Of a stretch of DNA of 64,000 nt, positions 51,901-59,214 are shown piece by piece. This DNA is from JAVBKV01 sp031553885. GTDB taxonomy: Bacteria; Bacteroidota; Bacteroidia; Bacteroidales; Azobacteroidaceae. The translations under genes and the position numbers were made by a program. Each line of letters starts with the position of its first letter. The first letter of the stretch is position 1. The stretch covers positions 1-64,000 of the forward strand of contig JAVBKV010000007.1 in the NCBI GenBank assembly GCA_031553885.1, given 5' to 3'. A model generated the notes under the pieces. That model ran no database searches, had not been told where the DNA came from, and saw only the letters and a program-made list of their open reading frames with translations.

Positions 51901-54056
51901 CCCCGGTAAGGCAATACCGGCATTGTACATGTCAGTTCTTTTTCTTTGGTCAGCGCAGGAGATGCAAAGCGTACCTTAATTTTTGAGTTGGCCTGGGATA
52001 CATCGGCTATATGAACCTTGATATTGGCGGTCTCTGCATTTTTAATCAACAGGGCGCAGGATTTGTCCGGATGTACAGTCAGGTTGCCATCGGAAAAAGA
52101 AGCTGAACGGTAGAAAACCAATCCCAACAAACCTGTCGTTTTATTCCTGACAGCCTGAACGGAGTCTGAATTTACCAGGATTTCAATGTGTTGGGAGTTA
52201 TAATTTTTGATGGCATTCAGGTCTTTTCCCGGCACGATAATATAAGCATAATCGGCTTTTTTAGGTGTAATCCCATGATCAAACCACAATTTGAAGACAT
52301 CTTTCGTAACCGTTTCATTCGATTCGTAATTATTGATCGGATACCAGCTTCCGGATTCCTGTTGATTGGTTAATTTCAGGGCTCCTCCTTCCGGAAAAAT
52401 ATATCCGACTTTGTTATGATACACCCAGTCCAGGTTATCCGTAAAAGAATGGCTGCCGGAACTCAGGTTTGATTGGGAGCCTTCGGATGAAGCCACAACA
52501 TCTCCTTTCAGTAAACATTGGTTGACGGTGGTATTAACTTCTTCGGCAGCAGTCGATGTTATGGATGCTCCGAGACAGACAATCTCGTTTCCGAAAACAA
52601 ACCAGGACTTTTTGGCCCGTGTATTCACGCTGTTTCCCTGATCGTTCCAGTGATAAGCGGTTACTCCGCATATCGAATCCGAAACGCCTCCGGCGAAGAT
52701 GGATGCACCCGGAGTTCCCCATTGTGAAGGTTTATAAATGGTCGTTTTCTGTGGTGTGGTCGTTCCGGGTATCCGGGTCCATTCCCAGGTTGGGAAAATG
52801 TCGACATATTCGTCTCCATCGACTGTAATCGTCGTAGCTCCGTCGGTCAGGAAGTAACCCTTCAGGTTTTCTCCGTTCCCGTTTTCATTCCTGAGTGTAC
52901 GGGTAGATGCCATTCTTACGTCGAATGTATAACCGGTAGAGGTATATAAGCTGTAGTCGGCTCTCCAGTAATGGGTGTGAAGGGCGGGAGTAAATCCATA
53001 GCCGGCAGCCTGAGTCCCTTTGATCCGTGCTTCGGCTGCATCGTAAACAGCAGCATTATCCGGGTCCAGGGCTTTCACTTTATACAATACATCCAGGAAA
53101 GAGGTTTGATTCAGGGATCCCGGACGGGAAAGTCCTCTTCCTAATACATTGTAAAGGAAATAGTTGCCCCGGATGATTCTCAGGTAGGCTTCCCGGGCGA
53201 AGCGTACGAGCATATCGAGTTTTTCTCCGGAAATGGCATAGTCCGTTCCGATCATGAAGGTGGCAATATTAGCCACATCTCCTACATAACTGGCTCCATA
53301 TCCTCCGGTATAAAATTGTTGTCCGTGTTGAAAATAAGATAAATCGTGTTGTAATCCTTCATCGGTAGTCATATAAATCGGATAATACACCTGTTGTGTT
53401 CCAAAAGCCAGATCGGCTTGATTCTGTGTCAGACAGGCCCGGTATACCCAATGAGTAGCAATGGCAATTTTGTTGGCTCCTGTCCCTTGGGAACCTGATT
53501 GGTCGGGTCGACCTCCGTCTGCTTTCATTCGTTCTATCAGTTCACCTTCTAAAGTTGAATTCAGTTGAGTTGCTCCTGTACGCAGAAGGATGAGAATAAT
53601 CCCCATTCGCTGTGGGCAACCGATTTGTTGCATAAACCAGTTGGTACTGGTAGGATGAGCATCCTGCCAGTAGCGCAAAGCGATTTCAATTTTTTGTTGT
53701 AACCCGGCATTTCCTTTGAGGCCTGAGCCGTCTATGGTGTATGCCAATGTCATTTTTTTCAGTCGTTCAAGGTGGGAGATCGGCTCCCAATTGGTTTGTT
53801 CCCGGCTGGTATAAGGAATATCCGTCCAGGATCCATTGGCCTGAAGTGTGGACATTAATCCGGTGACTTCAGTATTAAGGCTGTTTATGTTCGTTATTTT
53901 GTTCCATTCGGATGTCCGTATCCGTTGCATAATGGTTTCATAAACGGTTGGTTCCGCAGATTCTGCTGCCAGGATACTATTTCCGGAATAGAGAAAGAAT
54001 ACGATTAATCCGGTAAGGATAGTCCTAAAGTGGTTGTTGAGTAGTTGTTTTTTCAT
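48918..54056 (-). CDS. Giant polysaccharide lyase family 8 with CBM96-like domain, two WYY modules and sorting domain
   Basis: This 1712-residue protein is far longer than typical PL8 enzymes (about 700-1000). It has a signal peptide (to about 31). The PL8 catalytic region is about 32-735 with His244, Tyr253, Arg307 and Arg311 in the chondroitinase AC spacing, and an Asn-Gly-rich NENGNGEN near 390. A DNRLRE/CBM96-like domain covers about 740-908. Two tandem two-lobed modules at about 920-1280 and 1282-1640 both begin SVAGIKVSTDNNEFWYY or a one-residue variant. The C-terminal sorting domain is about 1655-1712 (GIYLVKVSGKVFKVLVK). It likely degrades hyaluronan or chondroitin while bound at the surface. 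It lies 14 bp after the GH88 gene. Confidence 0.93.
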   Translation of the reverse strand: MKKQLLNNHFRTILTGLIVFFLYSGNSILAAESAEPTVYETIMQRIRTSEWNKITNINSLNTEVTGLMSTLQANGSWTDIPYTSREQTNWEPISHLERLKKMTLAYTIDGSGLKGNAGLQQKIEIALRYWQDAHPTSTNWFMQQIGCPQRMGIILILLRTGATQLNSTLEGELIERMKADGGRPDQSGSQGTGANKIAIATHWVYRACLTQNQADLAFGTQQVYYPIYMTTDEGLQHDLSYFQHGQQFYTGGYGASYVGDVANIATFMIGTDYAISGEKLDMLVRFAREAYLRIIRGNYFLYNVLGRGLSRPGSLNQTSFLDVLYKVKALDPDNAAVYDAAEARIKGTQAAGYGFTPALHTHYWRADYSLYTSTGYTFDVRMASTRTLRNENGNGENLKGYFLTDGATTITVDGDEYVDIFPTWEWTRIPGTTTPQKTTIYKPSQWGTPGASIFAGGVSDSICGVTAYHWNDQGNSVNTRAKKSWFVFGNEIVCLGASITSTAAEEVNTTVNQCLLKGDVVASSEGSQSNLSSGSHSFTDNLDWVYHNKVGYIFPEGGALKLTNQQESGSWYPINNYESNETVTKDVFKLWFDHGITPKKADYAYIIVPGKDLNAIKNYNSQHIEILVNSDSVQAVRNKTTGLLGLVFYRSASFSDGNLTVHPDKSCALLIKNAETANIKVHIADVSQANSKIKVRFASPALTKEKELTCTMPVLPYRGSTKVYDVNTSTPDYKAPDKQTLFTLYPDADAYVRGGEPNHGQMEILEIKQDAGNYAREAYIRFDLSGTEFNPDSIKSAKLKLSVHSVGPLASSVTWLFKKVDDNSWNETEILWENRPAAGSVMQAVAGCSSCEEVVVDLRTALVNALKKGETKFSINISGEVAVSGDSWVRFFSRETEDDYYKPQLIVEKGKYDPRPAEDEVAGIKVSTDNNEFWYYIENQGGNESESNYGRGFMLMTSRGNSRGICINPLHNSAPIAEDTVLTNRDYQLWKVVASDIENYYYLVNKVGGSLYFSASSLESGVMGSNFYYTMNNEENRSSIKFPHEAEGGYVQIQRSGSANFLGSNNVNGRFGINDQAGGGLTPFSSYNLPANGFRAWRFIPQEEMEAVYPKISDEETSYWYYLKNRGVKGNDTYLTLQHATATSKAFGTAIKKTDAGEDQDAQLFKFANPEKFTPTVDGFTFNDTTVYAFSIINKKGNKYVSHTDVALTDTEKLWSVRNAPDPANKDYPERLLFKIANRRVIGALTVDTVTGNKAIFGQSYTNTLYYQPSDFWALEAGPLVKESVAGIKVSTDNNEFWYYVDHAGSNDSENGGGRGFTLLTSRGDQKFMITNPIHNNAPIAATSTSTNRDYQLWKVVYDSEEDAYMLVNKIGGYAYLSTTAIETGGIANYYYTVKDDETKRSVLNFVNATGDYVQIQRKGSANFWGANNGSTGARFGISEQAGGGLTPLNTSGLPNNGFRAWRFIPQEELEARIPKFSDDKNTHWYYIRNLGATGSASYVTLTNEAATSNVFSLADQITSQGTAQDAQLFKFVNPVSGTYTEGYAYTYTPVYSFAMINKKGNKYVTNASFNVALSGSEELWTLRNYPYPANTENPDRFIFKQAGRTSSSKSLTVTGNYICFTDAGLANASSNVPESTWAFEDASGSPGTSIDIIHNDGIWVYVEDGYIRVAGSDAPIQVYTTTGTVVNPTKRLLTGIYLVKVSGKVFKVLVK

Positions 54057-54070
54057 GGTTTTTATCTTTA

Positions 54071-56578
54071 TTAATGGATCAACACTTTCTTTTTATAATT
54101 TCCTGCTTTCACAATATAAATACCGTGAGGCAGCTGGTTTTGAATATTTACAACTGCACCTGTAATGGAGTATATCCTGACAGGAGCATCCGTTCCTTCT
54201 ACGTAAATACGCCCTCGTTCGGCATAGATCCGGACGGTCTCTTCCTTCGGAATGTATATTCCGGAACCGGGTCCCGTATATTTTTCAAAGCTCCAGGCAA
54301 CCGGAGTATTATAAGCATCGGATGCTTTATTAAATACAATCATTTTTATTCCATCAGAAGAAAGTATGCTTCCGGAAGGAGCTCTTGTGGATCGGAAATT
54401 AAAATGAAAAGCCTGATTGGAAGGGGAATATGTATGACGCAAACTCCAATTCTTAGGAGTATCCGATAAGGTGAGCAGGTTTTCGCTACTGAATGAAAGA
54501 TATTTTTTATTTCCTGTGGCCTCGTTGATAATGTATACCGTTGTTTCGTCTGTCAATGGACTTTCTACTAATTTGAATAACTGGGAACCGGAATTGTTTT
54601 CTCCTGTTTTTCCACTCAGGGAAAAATTACCTGACGAATTTATCGTCAGGTAGTTATTCTCTTCCATTCCCCGGTTTTTGATGTAATACCAGGTTGTATT
54701 ATTTTCATCATCGGCGATGATAGGATAATTGTTATCTATTTCTGCTACCGGAACAAACCTCCAGGCTCTCGGGCTGCCGGTAAGGCCGGTGATCGTATTT
54801 ACAACCGTAACTTCACCTGCATCGGCAAGTCCCCATTTGTTTCCCTCGTTCAACGAGCCCAGCCAGGATGTATGATCCTTTCGTTGTAACTGGACATAAC
54901 GGTCGCTGGTGGATGCTTTGGTTACCCGGAACCAGACGGCTGATCCGGGATTGGTTGTAATGGTATAGAAATTATCGTATGACAAATATTCATTTGTCTG
55001 ATTGGCCAGGCAATAATAATCGAAAGCTCCTGAGGACTCCATGTATTGTATTCTCCAGCGTTGGCCGTTTCTTTTATTGTCGGGAAAAAGCGGTTCGATA
55101 GCCGGTGCTGTGGTCCGGGTTCCCGATGAAGTCAGCAACGTGCAAAAACGTCCGTCACTGTCATTGATATACGTTCCTCCGCCGGGAGAGGCATCGCTGC
55201 TGTGGCCGTTTTCAATGTAATACCAGACCGGATTTTCCTCCGTACTTGAAATAATTCCATTGGGAAGCAGGGGGGAAAGCTGTTGAGTCCGGATATAATT
55301 CCGGTAGCGTTGCAAGGCTTCCAGAAAATAATAATCGGCATAGATCAACGGGATATCGATTTCGCTGTTATGAGGAATGCTTCCGACGCTATGTTGCAGT
55401 ATATAATTCGGATTATCAAATCCGGTTTGGTTGGAACGATAACTGCCTGTAAGGCTATGCAGCATCTGGATTGCACACGTCAGGTAAACGTTGTCGGTGG
55501 TGAATCCGTAAAGTTCGAATAAAGCCGAGGCGACAACGGCTCCGGCCGAAACATCCCGGTATTTCGTCCTGTTTTTATAAGCTCCGGAACGGACATCCGG
55601 ATCATAACCCTCTTCTCCCACATTGAAATCCCAGAGCGGAATCAGGTCTTCGGGAAGGTTGGCATGATTCAGATAAAAATCGGCCATCCCTATGGCAGTT
55701 TTCAGGTATTCGGGATCACCGGTTTCCCGGTACATCATGGTAAACCCGTATATACCCCAGGCCTGGCCGCGCGACCAGGTGGAATTATCACTGTATCCCT
55801 GGTTGGTGGCCCGATCGGCAACTTCTCCCGTGGTCGGATTGTAATCCACAACATGGAATGAGCTGTAATCCGGCCGGATATGATTTTTGATGGTGGTGTT
55901 GGCGTGTGTAGTCGCCACATATTTGAAATAGTTGGATTTTGTTTGGTCGTTGGTTGCTTTGGATGCCCACATCAGCATTTCCAGGTTCATCATATTATCC
56001 ATGATCACAGGAAATCTCCAGGTGGTAACGGGAGTATGCCAGGAGTCCTTGGATGGCCAGGATTGAATGCATTTAGTGATCTCCTTGTAGCGGGTACATA
56101 AAGATTCGGCTCCCTTGATCAGGATATCTTTGTAATTGCCCGTTTCTCCCGGAACCAGCCGGTATCCGTTGCCAAAACTGCAATACATCATAAAACCCAG
56201 GTCGTGATGTGACGTATAGTTTTTTAATGGTTCGAGTGTAGCTGTCCATGTCTGGGCTTTGGAATTGAAGGTGTTATCTCCGGTCAGTTCATACAAATAC
56301 CAGAGATTGCCGGAAAAGAAACCACTTCTCCAGTCGTAAATACCTACTCTGCCGACATTACTTGTTTTTCCTCCGGTGGCAGGATGTCCTCCCGAGGGAT
56401 TGTTATTACAGGTTTGGAGCATCCGGTTGGTTTGATTGACAGCAAAGCTGATATTGGATTGGATCATAGAAAGTTCTTCATTCCAATCCAGAGCTTTGCC
56501 GTTAATTTCAATAACTTCGGAAGAAACTCCCGATAGAATAAATAGGAACAGACTTAGAACCGTGAGTTTTAATCTCAT
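54071..56578 (-). CDS. Glycoside hydrolase family 88 with WYY module and sorting domain
   Basis: From the ATG at 56578 the protein has 835 residues with a signal peptide (MRLKLTVLSLFLFILSGVSS). The GH88 domain is about 25-430, with GIYDWRSGFFSGNLWYLYEL, SHHDLGFMMYCS (Asp126) and VIMDNMMNLEML (Asp194) as the catalytic pair. The WYY module covers about 448-780 (NPVWYYIENGHSSD, AWRFVPVAEI, TWYYIKNRG, QLFKLVES, AWSFEKY). A sorting-type C-terminal domain ends GIYIVKAGNYKKKVLIH. GH88 enzymes are usually periplasmic or cytoplasmic, so surface targeting is unusual. The upstream frame to 56644 is rejected because it runs through the inverted repeat at 56620-56699 and lacks a signal peptide. Confidence 0.92.
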   Translation of the reverse strand: MRLKLTVLSLFLFILSGVSSEVIEINGKALDWNEELSMIQSNISFAVNQTNRMLQTCNNNPSGGHPATGGKTSNVGRVGIYDWRSGFFSGNLWYLYELTGDNTFNSKAQTWTATLEPLKNYTSHHDLGFMMYCSFGNGYRLVPGETGNYKDILIKGAESLCTRYKEITKCIQSWPSKDSWHTPVTTWRFPVIMDNMMNLEMLMWASKATNDQTKSNYFKYVATTHANTTIKNHIRPDYSSFHVVDYNPTTGEVADRATNQGYSDNSTWSRGQAWGIYGFTMMYRETGDPEYLKTAIGMADFYLNHANLPEDLIPLWDFNVGEEGYDPDVRSGAYKNRTKYRDVSAGAVVASALFELYGFTTDNVYLTCAIQMLHSLTGSYRSNQTGFDNPNYILQHSVGSIPHNSEIDIPLIYADYYFLEALQRYRNYIRTQQLSPLLPNGIISSTEENPVWYYIENGHSSDASPGGGTYINDSDGRFCTLLTSSGTRTTAPAIEPLFPDNKRNGQRWRIQYMESSGAFDYYCLANQTNEYLSYDNFYTITTNPGSAVWFRVTKASTSDRYVQLQRKDHTSWLGSLNEGNKWGLADAGEVTVVNTITGLTGSPRAWRFVPVAEIDNNYPIIADDENNTTWYYIKNRGMEENNYLTINSSGNFSLSGKTGENNSGSQLFKLVESPLTDETTVYIINEATGNKKYLSFSSENLLTLSDTPKNWSLRHTYSPSNQAFHFNFRSTRAPSGSILSSDGIKMIVFNKASDAYNTPVAWSFEKYTGPGSGIYIPKEETVRIYAERGRIYVEGTDAPVRIYSITGAVVNIQNQLPHGIYIVKAGNYKKKVLIH

Positions 56579-56619
56579 GTGCTTGTAAGTGTTAATTATT
56601 CGATGTTCAGAAAAAGGAT

Positions 56620-56699
56620 AAAGAGGCTGTGCCAAAAGTTTCATTGTTTCGTTTTATTCCTCGTAATGACAGTTGAAAGACAAATGACACAGCTTCTTT
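56620..56699. repeat. Imperfect inverted repeat, MITE-like or attenuator
   Basis: AAAGAGGCTGTGCC (56620-56633) and GACACAGCTTCTTT (56686-56699) pair over 14 bp with two G-U or mismatch positions around a 52-nt spacer. On the minus strand the left arm is followed by ATCCTTTTTC. It resembles short interspersed repeats I recall from Bacteroidales with GAGGCTGTGNCAAAAG ends, and could also act as a partial terminator between the stand-alone binding protein and GH88. Confidence 0.5.
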
Positions 56700-56715
56700 G
56701 TTGGTCAGATAATGA

Positions 56716-57999
56716 TTATTTTACCATTACCTTAGTAGCTTTATTACCGGCTTTAACAATGTAAATCCCGGGAAGCATACGCGCTTTTGCATTTACAGAA
56801 GCTCCGGTTATCGTATATACGGAAATGGGAGCATCGGTTCCTTCAACCATGATATAACCATTCACAGCATACACTTTCAATGTTTCCGAATCAATGGTTT
56901 TAATTCCGGTATCACTCCCTTTGGGTTCGATAGCCCAGGCAAGACTCGTGTTATAAGCATTTTTCCCTTTCTCCAATACTGTTAGTGATCCTGCTTCTAC
57001 ATCTCCATTCAGGAAATTTCCTTGCCTTGAGGTCCGCAAACTGAACTGGATTTTATTCTCAACCGGATTATAATTATGTCTTAAACACCATTTATACGGA
57101 GTTGAGGTGAAAATCATTTTTTTATTGGTGTTGTCATAGCCTAAATAAGTATTTCCGGCTTTACTGATAATATATACGGTGTCTGCTTTTAGGTATTGAA
57201 CAAATTTAAATAGTTGCAGATTTTCATCCGATGCCGGTAATTTATCGATCAAGGCACCGTCTCCTTCTGCATTTGTCAGGTATTTGTTTGCAGCACCGGT
57301 ATTTCTGATAAAATACCAGTTATTGTCGGAGTTATCCGTAGCTATAACCGGATAGGCTTTATTAATATCCGCTTCCGGTATGAATCGCCATGTTCTGGGG
57401 TTGGCAGTCAGTTTTGTAGTTGCATCTGCAGTCGGTAATCCTCCGTAAGGAGTTGCTTCGGAAAGAGCCCAGCCAAAACCGTTATTAAGACCTACCAGAT
57501 AGATACCCTTGGCATCCAGTGTACTGGCTTTTCCTTCCAGAGTCTGCATTATACAATAAATTTCCGAGTTGGTTACCAACGAGATGGAGATCTTACACGG
57601 AGTTTCGGTTGTTGAAGTATTGAAACGAGCCGAATTATTAATTGTTGTAGGGGTTTCAACTATCATTTTACCTCCCGCTTTGTTGATCAGATTATAATAC
57701 GTTACATCATCAACAGTCTCTGCTACTTCAACTCTCCATAATTGATTATTCCTTTTGGTGTTTGCTTCCAATGGGACAATGTTTATGGAATCTGTTCCGT
57801 TAGCCGTAATGAGTTGACACCAGCGTCCGTCACTATCATTAATGAATTGACGGGCAGGAGTATCACTGCTATGGCCGTTTTCAATGTAATACCAAATGGG
57901 ATTCGATGCGGTACTTGTTTGTGGCAGTTGAGCAAAAGCTTGTTGGCTGAAACCAAGTACAGCAAATACTGCAATTAATAAAGAGAAAACTTTTTTCAT
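56716..57999 (-). CDS. Secreted stand-alone two-lobed WYY module protein with sorting domain
   Basis: This 427-residue protein has a signal peptide (1-23, ends AFAQ). The rest is one complete module (about 31-360: NPIWYYIENGHSSD, QLWRVEV, TWRFIPEADI, then NWYFIRNTG, QLFKFVQY, AWAIEPKG) and a sorting-type C-terminal domain (about 372-427, GIYIVKAGNKATKVMVK). No catalytic motif is visible. The QLW/QLF motifs and repeated short strands suggest two beta-trefoil (ricin-like) lobes. It is probably a surface carbohydrate-binding protein, by analogy of position to SusE/SusF-type glycan-binding proteins. The terminator-like hairpin at 58027-58063 precedes it. Confidence 0.75.
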   Translation of the reverse strand: MKKVFSLLIAVFAVLGFSQQAFAQLPQTSTASNPIWYYIENGHSSDTPARQFINDSDGRWCQLITANGTDSINIVPLEANTKRNNQLWRVEVAETVDDVTYYNLINKAGGKMIVETPTTINNSARFNTSTTETPCKISISLVTNSEIYCIMQTLEGKASTLDAKGIYLVGLNNGFGWALSEATPYGGLPTADATTKLTANPRTWRFIPEADINKAYPVIATDNSDNNWYFIRNTGAANKYLTNAEGDGALIDKLPASDENLQLFKFVQYLKADTVYIISKAGNTYLGYDNTNKKMIFTSTPYKWCLRHNYNPVENKIQFSLRTSRQGNFLNGDVEAGSLTVLEKGKNAYNTSLAWAIEPKGSDTGIKTIDSETLKVYAVNGYIMVEGTDAPISVYTITGASVNAKARMLPGIYIVKAGNKATKVMVK

Positions 58000-58026
58000 A
58001 ACTAAAAAATTTAATTGTTAATAATG

Positions 58027-58063
58027 AAATAAGGAGCAGGGAATGCATCCCTGCCCCTTATTT
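58027..58063 (-). terminator. Strong intercistronic hairpin (attenuator) in the PUL
   Basis: AAATAAGGAGCAGGGA and TCCCTGCCCCTTATTT form a 16-bp stem with one A-C position on the plus strand (a G-U pair in the minus-strand RNA) and a 5-nt loop. It lies right after the DUF4998-like gene stop. On the minus strand TTTCATTATT follows. It likely makes the binding/uptake genes more abundant than the enzyme genes. Confidence 0.65.
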
Positions 58064-59188
58064 TTATTGATAAATACGTAACTCATCTAAGAAACAGGCG
58101 TTGGGAGAGATTTCACTATTGGTTTCCATGATGGCCAGGCGAATGTATTTTATTTTCACGGTGGTTGAGGAATACCAATTGGAAGTATAGGAACCTCCCT
58201 CTGTCGTGGGTAGTCCGGTGGCCGTTGTTATCCTGTCCAACTGAGTCCAGGAGTTATCCGTCCCTGTTTCACTTACATATAAGATAATATCAGCAGGATT
58301 ATTTTCGGAATACGACCCGGGGCGCGTTTTGTAATAGAATTTGAATTCGCCTGTTAACTGCTGATTCAATGAAATCGTGATGTTGTGAGGAAATTCGGCC
58401 GACTTATTCGTACTGAAGTAGGTCGAGGAGTTTCCATCCAGCAAAGCTCCGATATCTCTGCCTAACAGTGTACTCGGCTTATCACAACTCAGTTGGGAAG
58501 CTACCAGAGGCACTTCAATCTGAGGACGATAGGTAGCGTTTTCCGAAGTAACAATATCAATACAGGTAGTATCCGGCAGGTAGGCCGTGTTGTACACGAT
58601 GGATGTACCAATCTTGAAATCAGGAATGGTCAGGCTGTCTTTTTTGTTGGGAACCAACGTACTGCCTCCGTCCCACATTACATTTGTACCGATTACGGTT
58701 GGAGCTGCCAGTGCGGAAAATTTCACAAATAAACCGCCGGTCTCAGGATTGTAACTACAGGAGTCTACATTCCGGTTGACAAGGTATTGTTTGTATAATT
58801 CTCCATAAGATTTGGTCAATATTTCTTTTTTCAGAGAATAATGACCCAGGTCATCACGTACCTCAACATTAAAGGCATAATCGCCTTCCTCCAGGTTGTC
58901 AATGATTATAGATCCTCCCTGCGAAGGGTCCAATGTCACATGGACAATAGAATCCGTAAAGTTATTCCAGTAAATATTGACAAATTTGGCTCTGGGATCT
59001 GTCAGTTTATCCCAGGAAAGTTCTGCCCGTCCGTATCCCGAATGTCCGCTGAGATTCGGAAGATTAGCCAGGTATACAATGGGACCGTCTTCAATGTATT
59101 TTCTATAGGTTTCATCCATATCCTGACAAGAATTGATCAGGAATACGGAAAATATAAGGATGCTTGAATATTGGATAATTTTTTTCAT
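58064..59188 (-). CDS. DUF4998-type surface lipoprotein with discoidin-like C-terminus
   Basis: This 374-residue protein has a lipobox (FLINSCQD, Cys near residue 21). The first ~200 residues match the DUF4998 pattern (GYGRAELSWDKLTDPRAKFVNIYW, DNLEEGDYAFNVEVRDDLGHYS). The last ~140 residues are an F5/8 type C-like domain (LLDGNSSTYFSTNKSAEFPHNITISL ... KIKYIRLAIMETNS). Such proteins occupy the SusE/SusF position of Bacteroidales PULs and are likely surface glycan-binding lipoproteins. It lies 26 bp after the preceding lipoprotein gene and is followed by a strong hairpin. Confidence 0.85.
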   Translation of the reverse strand: MKKIIQYSSILIFSVFLINSCQDMDETYRKYIEDGPIVYLANLPNLSGHSGYGRAELSWDKLTDPRAKFVNIYWNNFTDSIVHVTLDPSQGGSIIIDNLEEGDYAFNVEVRDDLGHYSLKKEILTKSYGELYKQYLVNRNVDSCSYNPETGGLFVKFSALAAPTVIGTNVMWDGGSTLVPNKKDSLTIPDFKIGTSIVYNTAYLPDTTCIDIVTSENATYRPQIEVPLVASQLSCDKPSTLLGRDIGALLDGNSSTYFSTNKSAEFPHNITISLNQQLTGEFKFYYKTRPGSYSENNPADIILYVSETGTDNSWTQLDRITTATGLPTTEGGSYTSNWYSSTTVKIKYIRLAIMETNSEISPNACFLDELRIYQ

Positions 59189-59214
59189 CGCTGCTGTTTT
59201 TTATTAATTTGGAA

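Noticed and set aside
56579..56644. N-terminal extension of the longer GH88 to 56644
   Set aside because: It would be translated through the inverted repeat and would bury the clear signal peptide that begins at the ATG at 56578.
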